A stretch of 38,351 bases of DNA, from positions 1 to 38,351 of IMG/VR virus record IMGVR_UViG_3300025466_000093; one strand, given 5' to 3'. How positions within the stretch are numbered: the first letter of the stretch is position 1; every line of letters begins with the position of its first letter. Source of the stretch: a virus. The position numbers were made by a program, and so were the translations under genes. Under the pieces are notes generated by a model, which ran no database searches, had not been told where the DNA came from, and saw only the letters and a program-made list of their open reading frames with translations. Shown in pieces: positions 1 through 9,342 of this stretch.

Positions 1-2099
1 CCACCTGTACCTGATGTTCCGTTTGCTCCAGTAGTTGTTGAACCAGCACCACCTCCAGTACCACCACCTCCATTACCGCCATTACCGCCAGTGCTACCAG
101 AAGCATTTGTAGCATTATTTCCTGCCGCAGATGCTGATGCACCTCCACCGCCAGCCCCTCTACCACCTGTACCTGAAGCGCTTGATCCATTTCCTCCTAC
201 ACCGCCTGGAGCAGCAGCACCGCCTGATCCACCAGCTCCACTAGAGTATGCTCCTCCATTACCACCAGAAAACTTAACATCACCTATAGAAGCGGATGCT
301 TGCCCTCCTAAACCCCCAGTACTCGTAGCCGAAACTTGTCCACCTTTAGCTAAAATACCTTGTGTTGTCAATGTTGGAGCAGCATTACTTGATATATTAA
401 ACCATGTATCACCACCAGCACCTGATGTTGTACCAGCCCCTACTGAACAGTATGCTGTTGCGCCAGGAGTTAAACCAGAAACAGAAATTGATTTTGCATA
501 AGCTCCGCCTCCTGCTCCACCATAACTAGCTGGATTGGGATTAGCTCCTCCAGCTCCAATACCTTCTACAGAGATAAGAGTTTGGAAGTCACTTGGTATT
601 GTGTAAGTTGTGCCACTTGTAATAAATACAGTTTTTTTGGTGATATTAGTATATGCGTTGTAAGTAAATACAATAATGCCTTGAGCGCCTGATGCTGTTA
701 AATTAGAAGATCCGCCACCACCACCACCATAAAGACCTCCAGCACCACCAGCAGCACCAAAGCCACCACCTCCACCGCCTCCACCACCTGAGCCTGCTGT
801 GCCTCCTGCGGTTGCTGTCCAATATGATCCTGTAGCACCATTACCACCAGTGTAAGATCCGCCTCCAGCACCACCTGCACCACCACCACCAGTGCCTGCT
901 GTACCATTACCACCATTACCTGATCCACCTACACCACCACCAGTTCCAGAACCACCATTACCACCATTAGCTCCGTTAGATCCTGTTGAAGTGCTACCCC
1001 CATTACCTGGAGAATTTAATGATGCTCCGCCACCACCACCACTACCACCAACAGCGCCATCATTTGATCCATTTCCTCCTGCTCCACCTGCACCAGCCGC
1101 ACCACCTCCACCTGCTGTATAATTTGTTGATGTACCTCCAGAACCACCAGAATATTTAGTATTTCCTATAGAAGAACCTGAAGCTCCTCCAGCACCTCCA
1201 TTTGTTGAACTAGCTGACTGTCCTGCTTTAGCAAGAACCCCAGTTGAAGCTAAAGTAGGCGCAGAATTAGAGGTATTAAACCAAGTGTCTCCATTTGCTG
1301 CACCTATAGATACATAAGTAGTTAATCCAGCATATAGTCCAGTAATATTTGTGGATTTGGCATAAGCACCACCACCACCTCCAGCAAAAGAACTATCACC
1401 ATTACCACCACCGCCAATACCTTCAACTGATACTAAGCTTGCATAGTCTGAAGGAATTGTGTATGTCGTACCAGAAGTTATGAATACTGTTTTTTGGGTT
1501 GTATTAGGTAATAAAACAAAAGCAGAAGCAACTCCGTTTACAGATCCAGAACCTGTTTCAGTTGATGTCCTAGCAGTACTAACACCTGCTGTTGCTTGAA
1601 TTTCATCTACTGCTACAAAACCGCAATAAGATCCTGTTTGTAAAGTATTAACAGCTCTTTGTGTTGTTCCTGATGGTGTAGACCATGTAGATGCTTTAGG
1701 GTTATTGCTCCAAAAGCTAACAATCCAAGCATTTGCTATTGGAGTGGTTACTGTATTTGTTGCTAATGAAGTTCCTGCGGCTGTGGCAGCAGTCGCTATT
1801 TTCCCTATACTTGCACCACGATAACAAAGTATTTGAGCAAAACAAGAACTATTACTATCTGATACAGTAGGTGCAGTTTCTGATGCTGTTGCTACTTTAT
1901 AAAATATAGAACTAGATGTATTTGTACTATATTGTGTAGAAATTATTTGTGTATAGCCACTAACAGTAGGAGTTACAGTATTAGCACTGCCAGTAATAAG
2001 AATTAATAAATCGCCAGCTTGATAGCCAGAGGGTAATCCTGGTGTAGGATTGGCTACAGATTGAATCTGTGTACCAGCTGATATAAAGGATATTGCCAT
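1..2099 (-). CDS. Glycine-rich tail adhesin, partial (3' end off window)
   Basis: The frame stays open from an ATG that overlaps the stop of the preceding gene (TAATG) to the window edge, giving at least 699 residues. Residues 1-200 form a beta-rich domain without glycine bias (PSGYQAGDLLILITGS near the start). A module then begins with KTVFITSGTTYTIPSDY at residue 203 and recurs as KTVFITSGTTYTIPSDF at residue 489, a period of 286 residues. Each copy has a short beta domain (SVEGIG, AYAKS, DTWFN, LAKGGQ) followed by a long Gly/Ala/Ser/Asn tract. Such Gly-rich domains are known in phage receptor-binding proteins, where they can pack as polyglycine-II helices, as in the S16 gp38 adhesin. Position at the end of the fibre cluster supports a host-recognition role. 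The 3' end is missing, so a third copy cannot be excluded. Family call is by composition and layout only. Confidence 0.85.
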   Translation of the reverse strand, partial: MAISFISAGTQIQSVANPTPGLPSGYQAGDLLILITGSANTVTPTVSGYTQIISTQYSTNTSSSIFYKVATASETAPTVSDSNSSCFAQILCYRGASIGKIATAATAAGTSLATNTVTTPIANAWIVSFWSNNPKASTWSTPSGTTQRAVNTLQTGSYCGFVAVDEIQATAGVSTARTSTETGSGSVNGVASAFVLLPNTTQKTVFITSGTTYTIPSDYASLVSVEGIGGGGNGDSSFAGGGGGAYAKSTNITGLYAGLTTYVSIGAANGDTWFNTSNSAPTLASTGVLAKAGQSASSTNGGAGGASGSSIGNTKYSGGSGGTSTNYTAGGGGAAGAGGAGGNGSNDGAVGGSGGGGGASLNSPGNGGSTSTGSNGANGGNGGSGTGGGVGGSGNGGNGTAGTGGGGAGGAGGGSYTGGNGATGSYWTATAGGTAGSGGGGGGGGGFGAAGGAGGLYGGGGGGSSNLTASGAQGIIVFTYNAYTNITKKTVFITSGTTYTIPSDFQTLISVEGIGAGGANPNPASYGGAGGGAYAKSISVSGLTPGATAYCSVGAGTTSGAGGDTWFNISSNAAPTLTTQGILAKGGQVSATSTGGLGGQASASIGDVKFSGGNGGAYSSGAGGSGGAAAPGGVGGNGSSASGTGGRGAGGGGASASAAGNNATNASGSTGGNGGNGGGGTGGGAGSTTTGANGTSGTG
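636..1493 (-). repeat. First copy of 286-residue adhesin module
   Basis: This segment of the adhesin gene runs from the first KTVFITSGT motif to just before the second one. The second copy starts at 635 and is cut by the window edge. Both copies keep the same order of short motifs (TIPSD, VEGIG, AYAKS, DTWFN, LAK.GQ, SIG, SGG) before the Gly tract, so this is an internal duplication and not only shared low complexity. Confidence 0.75.
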
Positions 2100-2287
2100 T
2101 ATGCAGTTGCGCTAGTTGGTGCTACGAATATTGTTCCATTCCATGTATCGCCAATATTTGCATTATTGCCAGATGAATCTGGAGTTACAATAAGCTCGCA
2201 ATTAGCTGGTGGAAGGTCTGTAGGCTCAGCTACAATTAAATTAATTACTAAACCATCTGAGATTTGGCATACAGCGCAAGTTGTCAT
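2099..2287 (-). CDS. Small fibre-associated protein
   Basis: A 62-residue protein starting MTTCAVCQ and ending with IGDTWNGTIFVAP. The last part resembles the short C-terminal motif (GDxWDGTxFxxP) that closes many phage tail-fibre and fibre-assembly proteins. It has a good ribosome-binding site (AAGGACAAAAT before ATG) and its stop overlaps the start of the Gly-rich adhesin, so the two are probably translationally coupled. A role as fibre accessory or assembly factor is inferred from position. Two cysteines (C4, C7) form a CxxC pair near the N-terminus. I do not recognise a named family. Confidence 0.7.
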   Translation of the reverse strand: MTTCAVCQISDGLVINLIVAEPTDLPPANCELIVTPDSSGNNANIGDTWNGTIFVAPTSATA

Positions 2288-2296
2288 ATTTTGTCC

Positions 2297-3310
2297 TTAA
2301 GCTTGAGTTGTTACAGCAACTACATCCCATCTTGTGTTATTTGCATTATAAATACATCCTACATAAGTGGTTTTGTTAGCTACTGTTGTTGTGGGTAAAG
2401 TGACACCGATAATTGTATAAGTAGAGTTCCATGATAGTGTTTGAGCAGTACCATTATCAAGGAGTCTAAATATAAGTTTATTGCCATCTACAGGAGTGCC
2501 TGTAGGAGCATTAATAGTTAAAGCAGATGCTAAAGCTGTATAAGCATATTCATCATAGCCAGTTGATACAGAGACATCTGGAGTTAAAGAAGAAGCTGTT
2601 GTAGTAGCAGATACTCTTGGGTTAATTCTCTTATTGCTTAAAAGCTCTAAGCCTGTAGGAGTTGTATAATCAGTACCAGCAGTTGCAGCACTAATTGCAG
2701 TGCCATTGCCTTTTAATACACCAGTAATAGAAGTTGTTAAAGTAATCGCTGGAGTGCTAGTTGCTGTAGCTACAGTACCAGCAAAACCATTGGCAGTTAC
2801 TACAGATACTGAGGTTACAGATCCGCCAGAAGATGTCGCTGTTAAAGTACCGCCAGTGAAAGTAAGACCAGAACCTACAGTGACATTACTAAAACCACCA
2901 GATCCATTACCATAAAGAATAGAAGTTCCAGAGGTTGCTGGAGCATAATCAGTTCCAGATACAGCAGCAGTAAATGCTGAAGTACCATTGCCCTTAATAA
3001 GACCAGTAAGAGTAGTTGCCCCTGTTCCGCCATTGGATACTACTAAAGTACCAGCTAGTGTAATAGCACCTGTAGTTGCAGTAGAAGGAGTTAAACCAGT
3101 AGTTCCACCACTAAAAGTAGTAGAAGCTGAAGCCTTAGAAGCTAGAACTTGAACAGTACCAGCATTATCCTTATAAAATAATTTACCATCGGTATAATTT
3201 AAAGCAAGTTCAGCACCTAAAGATGAGCTTGTTAAATTGGTAGCCGAAGGTGTATTACCAGTTGTGCCACTTGCATATAGTAAAATAGGGGTAAATCCAC
3301 TAGCTGCCAT
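2297..3310 (-). CDS. Tail fibre protein
   Basis: A 337-residue protein. The first 60 residues carry the widespread phage fibre start: LYASGTTGNTPSATNL, then LGAELALNYTDGKLFYKD. The middle is made of Gly/Thr/Ser repeats such as VSNGGTGATTLTGL and VLKGNGTAISAATAGTDY, typical of trimeric beta-fibre shafts. The last 100 residues (YDEYAYTALASALTINAP, KLIFRLLDNGTAQTLSW, TTYVGCIYNANNTRWDV) form a common C-terminal tip domain. It differs at the N-terminus from the three upstream fibres, so it may attach to another fibre or to the baseplate by a different route. Ribosome-binding site AAAGGAATT lies before the ATG. Confidence 0.85.
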   Translation of the reverse strand: MAASGFTPILLYASGTTGNTPSATNLTSSSLGAELALNYTDGKLFYKDNAGTVQVLASKASASTTFSGGTTGLTPSTATTGAITLAGTLVVSNGGTGATTLTGLIKGNGTSAFTAAVSGTDYAPATSGTSILYGNGSGGFSNVTVGSGLTFTGGTLTATSSGGSVTSVSVVTANGFAGTVATATSTPAITLTTSITGVLKGNGTAISAATAGTDYTTPTGLELLSNKRINPRVSATTTASSLTPDVSVSTGYDEYAYTALASALTINAPTGTPVDGNKLIFRLLDNGTAQTLSWNSTYTIIGVTLPTTTVANKTTYVGCIYNANNTRWDVVAVTTQA

Positions 3311-3347
3311 AATTAAATTCCTTTAAAAAATAGATTATAAACCAAAA

Positions 3348-6300
3348 TTAAAATGCCCCACCATTAATACCGCTTGTAATTGCATTATTTGTGTAATTAT
3401 AGGTTAGAGAAGTATTAGTATTCACTGCTGAGTTTCCTGTAGCTGTAGAGCTAAAGTGTAAATAATTTGTAGCACCAGAACCTGCTGTTAAAGCTATATT
3501 AGCTGAATTTGTTGCATTGGTCGCATTAGTCACCGCAGTAGTGCCTATGACAGAGACTACTTGTGCGGCTGTGGCTGCTGTAAAGGCTGAAGTACCATTG
3601 CCATAAGCAAGACCGCTTAGAGTCGCTACTCCAGTACCACCTGAAGATGCACCCAAAGTACCAGCAAGAGTAACTGCACCACCTGTAGCTGTTGAAGGAG
3701 TTAATCCTGAAAGACTTGTTTGAAAGCTAGTTACTTCACCAGTACCATTGACTGCAATAGTGATACCACCAGCACTATTTGTAACTGATATACCAGTTCC
3801 AGCAGTAATAGTTGAAAGAGTATAACCAGTACCATTACCAATTAATAATTGTCCATTGGTAGGTGTTGAAGAAAGACCAGTTCCACCATAAAGAATACCT
3901 ACAGCATTACCATTCCAAGTTCCATTTGTATAAGAACCAGCCCAAGATAAAGTATTTGTAGACCAGCTTACATTACTTGGTGCAACATTATGATAATCCC
4001 AAGAACCAGCCGCAGTTGAATTACTTAACAAAATAAGCTGAATAAATGAACCTGACTGTGTTGTGACAACTGTTGTTGAAGAATTATTTTGAACAACAAT
4101 CGTTCCTGAACTTTGATTGTTATTGAATGTAAATACTGCACCACTAGGCAATGTTGTTGCATCAGGTAATTTAATAGTTTGACCACCTGAACCTGTAATT
4201 ACCCAATTTTGAACAGATGAAGCTGTTAAAGTAATTAATGAGCCAGCCGCTTGACTTGTAAATCCTTCAAATAAACAATTAACTGAAATATTTGCATTAG
4301 CATCACGCAATACAACTGAATTTGCACCACTAGATGATGTGACACCAGTTCCACCATTGGCTACTGGTAATATTCCAGTAACACCAGTTGTTAATGGAAG
4401 TCCAGTTGCATTTGTTAAAGTGCCTGAAGATGGTGTACCTAAAGCACCACCATAAAGAACCATACCACCAGTAGTTGATGTTGCATTTGCTAAAGCAGTT
4501 GCTACACCAGTTCCAAAACCTGTAATAGAGGTAAGTGCTGGAGTTACAGTTGTATTACTTGCAGAAGTTATCTGACCTTCAGCATTGACTGTAAATGTAC
4601 CAACTTGTGTTGCAGAACCATAACTTCCTGCTGTTACTGCTGTGGGTGCTAAAGCAATCGTTACAGCAGTACCACCATTATAAGAAGTGCCTGAAAGACT
4701 TGTTCCAATAGTTAAGGTTGCAAGATTAGAGCCTAAACTTATTCCTGAAATTGTTGAATTAGTTAATCCACTATTAGGAATGGTTGTATTAATTGCACTT
4801 GCAGGAATACTAATTGGTGTATTAGATGCACTTGTTAGCTGACCTTGAGCATTAACTGTATAAGTTGGTACTGAACTTGCAGAACCATAAGAGTTTGCAG
4901 TAACCCCAGTATTTGTAATGCTGAATTGACTACCAGTTAAAGTTAAACCTGTTCCTGCTGTGTAAGTTCCAGCACCACTAAATTGACTATAAGTGATAGC
5001 TGTAGTGCCAATAGTAATAGTAGAAGTATTGGTATTTGCCCAACCTGTATTAGCATTAACAGTACCTTTTTCAATAAAGGTAAATTCACCTTGAATTTCA
5101 CTAGAAGTATTAGAATCGGTAGACCTTGTTAATACATAAGCCACACCAGTAGCACCAGCTACAGTACAAACATAAATTCCATTATTTGCACTTGTTACTT
5201 CATTTTTTACTAAAACTCTATCATTTAAAGCAACTAATTGACCATCAACAGTTAATGTCCCAGTTGCTACACCAGTTAAAGTTGCACCAACTCCACTTGC
5301 ACCATTGTTATAAATATTGGTAGGAAGTGCTGTTGTTGTAGCTTCATTACACGAATCTTTAATAGAAAGATTGGAAACTGCGGCATCTACATAGGCTTTA
5401 TTAGCAATATCAGTTGAAGCCACAGGAGTGGTAGTAATTGAGCCTGTAGTTAAAGTAACTGCATTAATGGTGGTATTAGTTACAGAAGTTAGCTGACCTT
5501 GTGCATTTACTGTTAATACTGGAACTATTAAAGAAGAACCATAAGTTCCTGATGTAACAGCAGTATTGGCAATAGCAATAGTTACAGCACTTCCACCATT
5601 GTAGGAAGTTCCTGAAAGACCTGTGCTAATTGTTAAAGCATCAAGATTAGAGCCTAAAGAAATACCTGAAATGGTTGAGTTGCTTAATGCTGAATTAGGA
5701 ATATTTGTAAAAGTATTGGTAGAACCTGACATTGACTTATTAGTTAAAGTCTGAGTTCCTGACAAAGTTGCAACAACTGTTGTATCTATAGCAGTAGTAA
5801 CAGCAGAAGAACCATTAAAAGATGTTCCAGTAAGACCTGTACCAAAAGTTAAGGTATTTGTTGTATTCGCAGTAATTGTGCCACTTGCACCTAAGGCAAC
5901 ATTAACACCATTGTAGGTAACTGAACTATTTGCTAATTGAGCATTCGTAATAGTTCCACTAAGAGCAGTAGTGGGAATGGTGGTAGAAGCAGTCATTGTG
6001 CCTGTACCATTTCCATAGACATAACCAGTTAGGGTAGTAGCGCCTGTACCACCATAAGCAGGAGTAATTGCAGTTCCATGCCATACACCAGTTCCTATAG
6101 TGCCTACAGTAGTAAGACTTGAATTAACTATAGATGAAGGTAAAGTCGTACCAGTTAAATTAGCAGCAGTTAAATTAGTAAGATTAGCGCCTGATACAGC
6201 ACCAAATAAACCTGACCAAGTTCCTGTAGTCACTGTACCTGTAGTAATAAGACTTGTAGATCCAGCTAAAGGTGAAGCGCCTATAGTATTGTAGGAAATA

Positions 6301-8405
6301 GTATGAGCAATTGAACCATTAAAGGTTACTGGAGAAGCATCTCCTGTACCACTTGTATTAAAGGTTAATGAATTTGTAGTATTGGCAGTAACAGTAGTAG
6401 ATCCGCCAAGACTTACAGAATTACCATTAATAGTGATTGAGCTATTTGCAAGCTGTGCATTAGTGATAGTTCCGCTTAAAGAAGTAGTTGGTATAGTAGT
6501 TGATGAAGTAACTGCACCACTTCCATTACCATATAAATAACCAGTATAAGAATCTAGGGTTAAATTGCCTGTAGCTTCAAGTGTAGTAAATTTACCTGAA
6601 GCAGGTGTGGTAGCTCCAATAGGAGTAGAATTTAAACTATCAAGGATTAAAGCTACGCCTGATATAGAACCGCCTGTAATAGATACAGCATTAGAGTTTT
6701 GAGTACTCATTGTACCTAAACCAGTAATAGCAGTATTAGGAATAGTAGTAGATGCGGTTATTGCACTTGTACCATTTCCATATAGATAACCTGTAAGGGT
6801 TGTAGCTCCAGTTCCGCCACTTGCAACACCTAGTGTGCCAGCAAGAACAATAGCGCCACCTGTAGCAGTTGAAGGAGTTAAACCTGATAGAGTAGTTCTA
6901 AATGAAAGAACCTCACTACTTCCATCAAGAGCAATAGTAATGCCACCTGAGGTATTGGTTACTGAAATACCTGTACCAGCAGTTAAAGTAGATAAGGTAT
7001 AACCTGTAGAATTTCCGATTAATAATTGACCATTCGCAGGGGTTGAATTAAGTCCTGTACCACCAAAGCCAACTCCTAGAGTTCCAGATAAAGTCACTGC
7101 GCCTGAAGTGGTAGTAGAAGTAAGACCAGTAGATCCAGTGCTAAAAGATAGAAGTCCTGTATTGTTTATAGTCACTGCGCTTGAGCCATTATAGCTAGTG
7201 CCACTTAATCCTGTGCCTATAGTAAGAGCATAAGGATTAACTGCGGTGACTGTAGTAGATCCGCCTAATGAAACTGTATTTCCATTAATGGCAATTGAGC
7301 TATTAGTTAAAGCTGAATTAGGTATAAAGGTTAAAGTATTGGTATTGCCATTAATAGTTACACCAGTAAGACTTGTTAAAGTATCGCCTAGATTAACTGT
7401 GCTAGAACCTAATACAAAAGAGCTGTTGGCTAATTTAGAATTAGGTATAGTGCCATTGATTTGGCTTGCTGGAATATAGATACTTGTATTGCCAGCTTGA
7501 GTCAATTGACCTTGAGCATTGACTGTGTAAGTAGGTACTTGAGTTGCAGATCCATAAGAATTTGCAGTCACTCCAGTATTGGTAATAGAGAATTGTGTGC
7601 CTGTTAAAGTAAGACCTATGCCAGCAGTATAAGTACCATAGCCAGAGAATTGACTCCAAACAATAGGAGTGACATTGATAGTGCCTAATTCAGAGGTAAT
7701 TGCTACCCAGCCAGTATTGGCATATAAAGTACCATTTTGTACAAAGGTAGTAGCACCTGGCACTTCATTCCATACTGCCATATCAGCAGATCTAGCCCAA
7801 GATCCAGATTGAGCAATATAAATACCATTGTAGGCAGCATTAGCTTGATTTTTAACTAGGACTCGATCATTAGCTACAACTTGGTATCCATCAAGGACAG
7901 GGAATCCTGTAAGACTTACAGCAGCGGTTGTGGCTACTTGACACTCATATTTAGCAGCAGAAGCACCAGCTACAGAATCGACATATTGTTTATTTACAAT
8001 ATCATGGGCGCTTGTAGGTAAAGTACTAATTTGACCTGTAGTGGTCGCCATATTATTAAATACAGGTGAGTAATAGGCATTGTTTAAAGCATAAATTTGA
8101 GCAAAAGCATTTCCTGTGCCAGCAGTCATTAGATTAACTACAAAGCTACCAACAGCCCAATTTCTAGGCACTGTGCCTTCTTGACCTCTTTGCACTGTAA
8201 AGACATCACCATTAACAGCAGTGACTAAAACAATCTCATTAACAAGATTGTTAAGTGTTGAAACTATAGTAAGCTTAAATGCTTGGTTGGTAGTAGGATT
8301 AGGAAAATTAGCGCCAGTACCACCAGCAACAGTGATAGTAGTAGCTGTGCTTAATGCTGGTAAGGCTAGAGTTGTCTGAGCCTGATTAGCAAATAGTAAT
8401 AGCAT
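3348..8405 (-). CDS. Giant repetitive tail fibre (1685 aa)
   Basis: The largest gene of the window. Residues 1-110 are the anchor domain shared with the two genes before it (FANQAQTTLALP, NEIVLVTA, VQRGQEGTVPRNW). The rest is a long shaft of short repeats: GTGLSGTSYNGSSAVTI, TVNAQGQLTSASNT, LTPSTATGGAIVLAGTLG, GGTGATTLTGYLYGNGT. Two larger modules with NDRVLVKNxxxxxxNGIY and INVTP/ITYSQFSG.GTYTAG each span roughly 150-190 residues, near 7500-7950 and near 4800-5370. The text NSTPIGATTPASGKFTTLEA is a classic phage-fibre motif. The protein ends in beta-rich sequence with NGGAF. Probably a long side fibre for initial host contact. No chaperone or peptidase-like autoproteolytic domain was recognised at the C-terminus. 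Confidence 0.9.
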   Translation of the reverse strand: MLLLFANQAQTTLALPALSTATTITVAGGTGANFPNPTTNQAFKLTIVSTLNNLVNEIVLVTAVNGDVFTVQRGQEGTVPRNWAVGSFVVNLMTAGTGNAFAQIYALNNAYYSPVFNNMATTTGQISTLPTSAHDIVNKQYVDSVAGASAAKYECQVATTAAVSLTGFPVLDGYQVVANDRVLVKNQANAAYNGIYIAQSGSWARSADMAVWNEVPGATTFVQNGTLYANTGWVAITSELGTINVTPIVWSQFSGYGTYTAGIGLTLTGTQFSITNTGVTANSYGSATQVPTYTVNAQGQLTQAGNTSIYIPASQINGTIPNSKLANSSFVLGSSTVNLGDTLTSLTGVTINGNTNTLTFIPNSALTNSSIAINGNTVSLGGSTTVTAVNPYALTIGTGLSGTSYNGSSAVTINNTGLLSFSTGSTGLTSTTTSGAVTLSGTLGVGFGGTGLNSTPANGQLLIGNSTGYTLSTLTAGTGISVTNTSGGITIALDGSSEVLSFRTTLSGLTPSTATGGAIVLAGTLGVASGGTGATTLTGYLYGNGTSAITASTTIPNTAITGLGTMSTQNSNAVSITGGSISGVALILDSLNSTPIGATTPASGKFTTLEATGNLTLDSYTGYLYGNGSGAVTSSTTIPTTSLSGTITNAQLANSSITINGNSVSLGGSTTVTANTTNSLTFNTSGTGDASPVTFNGSIAHTISYNTIGASPLAGSTSLITTGTVTTGTWSGLFGAVSGANLTNLTAANLTGTTLPSSIVNSSLTTVGTIGTGVWHGTAITPAYGGTGATTLTGYVYGNGTGTMTASTTIPTTALSGTITNAQLANSSVTYNGVNVALGASGTITANTTNTLTFGTGLTGTSFNGSSAVTTAIDTTVVATLSGTQTLTNKSMSGSTNTFTNIPNSALSNSTISGISLGSNLDALTISTGLSGTSYNGGSAVTIAIANTAVTSGTYGSSLIVPVLTVNAQGQLTSVTNTTINAVTLTTGSITTTPVASTDIANKAYVDAAVSNLSIKDSCNEATTTALPTNIYNNGASGVGATLTGVATGTLTVDGQLVALNDRVLVKNEVTSANNGIYVCTVAGATGVAYVLTRSTDSNTSSEIQGEFTFIEKGTVNANTGWANTNTSTITIGTTAITYSQFSGAGTYTAGTGLTLTGSQFSITNTGVTANSYGSASSVPTYTVNAQGQLTSASNTPISIPASAINTTIPNSGLTNSTISGISLGSNLATLTIGTSLSGTSYNGGTAVTIALAPTAVTAGSYGSATQVGTFTVNAEGQITSASNTTVTPALTSITGFGTGVATALANATSTTGGMVLYGGALGTPSSGTLTNATGLPLTTGVTGILPVANGGTGVTSSSGANSVVLRDANANISVNCLFEGFTSQAAGSLITLTASSVQNWVITGSGGQTIKLPDATTLPSGAVFTFNNNQSSGTIVVQNNSSTTVVTTQSGSFIQLILLSNSTAAGSWDYHNVAPSNVSWSTNTLSWAGSYTNGTWNGNAVGILYGGTGLSSTPTNGQLLIGNGTGYTLSTITAGTGISVTNSAGGITIAVNGTGEVTSFQTSLSGLTPSTATGGAVTLAGTLGASSGGTGVATLSGLAYGNGTSAFTAATAAQVVSVIGTTAVTNATNATNSANIALTAGSGATNYLHFSSTATGNSAVNTNTSLTYNYTNNAITSGINGGAF

Positions 8406-8407
8406 CT

Positions 8408-9043
8408 TTAGAACCCACTAGGTTGAAAAGATGTACTAATGACATTCCAATTTGTTCCATCTGATTGCAACATACATGAAGTTCCTACAACAGCTTCTAA
8501 AATCACAGAAGTAAGTGTAGTAGATCCAGCAGGGACTATATTAGCTGTAGCGCTTAATACTTGATAGCCTTGTATATTTTTAATATAAAGTATATTGCCA
8601 TTATATGAAGCAGGATTTAATAGTGTAATTGTGCAGTCTGAAGCAATATTAATTGATAAGGTAGTATCAGTAGAAAGTTGTGTATAAAAAGCTGTTGTTA
8701 CTGACTTAACTGTAGGTATATTACTTTGTGTTTGAGCAAAGGCATTAGAAGCAGCAGCAGTTAGATAGTTAGATGCAAAGTCACCAGCAAGCCAAGACTG
8801 AGGTGTTGTGCCTTCTTGACCTCTTATAATGGTTAAAGTATCTGCTGATCTTGCAGTACAAAGACAAATCTCAGATAAAAGACCTGTGGCTGCATCATTA
8901 AAGGTTAAAGTAAATACTTGACCAGTTGATGGGCTAGGAAATTTAGCGCCTTGACCTGTAGCTAAAGTACAGGTAGTAGCACCAGCAGTAATAGGCGATG
9001 CTAATGTCGTCTGAGCATTGTTAGTAAAAAGATAGATTGACAT
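8408..9043 (-). CDS. Short tail fibre / anchor-domain protein
   Basis: A 211-residue protein. Its first 105 residues (YLFTNNAQTTLASPI, GQGAKFPSPSTGQVFTLTF, IRGQEGTTPQSWLAGDFA) match the N-terminal domain of the genes on both sides. The C-terminal half (NIPTVKSVTTAFYTQLSTD, SDCTITLLNPASYNGNILY, MLQSDGTNWNVIST) looks like a compact beta tip with the common fibre ending in which a W-x-V/I strand closes the domain. It may be a short fibre that competes for, or shares, the same attachment point as its larger neighbours. The stop lies three bases before the start of the giant fibre gene. Confidence 0.8.
   Translation of the reverse strand: MSIYLFTNNAQTTLASPITAGATTCTLATGQGAKFPSPSTGQVFTLTFNDAATGLLSEICLCTARSADTLTIIRGQEGTTPQSWLAGDFASNYLTAAASNAFAQTQSNIPTVKSVTTAFYTQLSTDTTLSINIASDCTITLLNPASYNGNILYIKNIQGYQVLSATANIVPAGSTTLTSVILEAVVGTSCMLQSDGTNWNVISTSFQPSGF
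8781..8815. repeat. 35-bp perfect direct repeat, copy A
   Basis: This stretch inside the anchor-domain coding sequence is identical base for base to 10523-10557 in the upstream fibre gene and encodes the EGTTPQSWLAGD region. Flanking codons differ at synonymous and non-synonymous sites, so a 35-bp perfect block suggests recent duplication or gene conversion. Confidence 0.85.
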
Positions 9044-9052
9044 AAAATCCCC

Positions 9053-9331
9053 TTATAGAATGCTATAGGTGTCGTTAGTTGCGCCAGTAAATTTAATAGT
9101 AGTTACAGGAAAATTAAGTACATAAGCTATCTGTGAAGTTTCACTATAAGTAGGTGTCACTGCTGGATAGAAAGTAGCTCCATTATCAAAGCTAAATTGA
9201 ATAGTTCTTCCACCTGCCACTGAGTTTAATACTACAGTTGATGGGATTCTTTGATTGTTTAATGAAGTGGTTGCAGTTGTACCAGTAAGTGTACCTGTAA
9301 TTGGACTGCCATAATTTGATGGGTTTTCCAT
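9053..9331 (-). CDS. Small structural protein between fibre genes
   Basis: A 92-residue protein with no family that I recognise. The sequence is rich in Thr, Ser and Asn with alternating hydrophobics (STVVLNSVAGGRTIQFSF, YVLNFPVTTIKFTG), which predicts an all-beta fold. No signal peptide or membrane segment is visible. It lies between two anchor-domain fibre genes in the same operon and has AAGGAAAAAATT before its ATG. A virion or fibre-accessory role is inferred only from position. Confidence 0.7.
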   Translation of the reverse strand: MENPSNYGSPITGTLTGTTATTSLNNQRIPSTVVLNSVAGGRTIQFSFDNGATFYPAVTPTYSETSQIAYVLNFPVTTIKFTGATNDTYSIL

Positions 9332-9342
9332 AATTTTTTCCT

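Noticed and set aside
91-1122. Long proline-rich open frames on the + strand
   Set aside because: They are the reverse side of glycine codons in the adhesin gene. GGT/GGA/GCT read as ACC/TCC/AGC on the opposite strand, which gives Pro/Ala runs. No ribosome-binding site is present.
3348-8405. CRISPR-like array or tandem DNA repeat
   Set aside because: Repeats in this stretch are in phase with the fibre reading frame, of variable length and imperfect at DNA level. They encode repeated protein shaft units.
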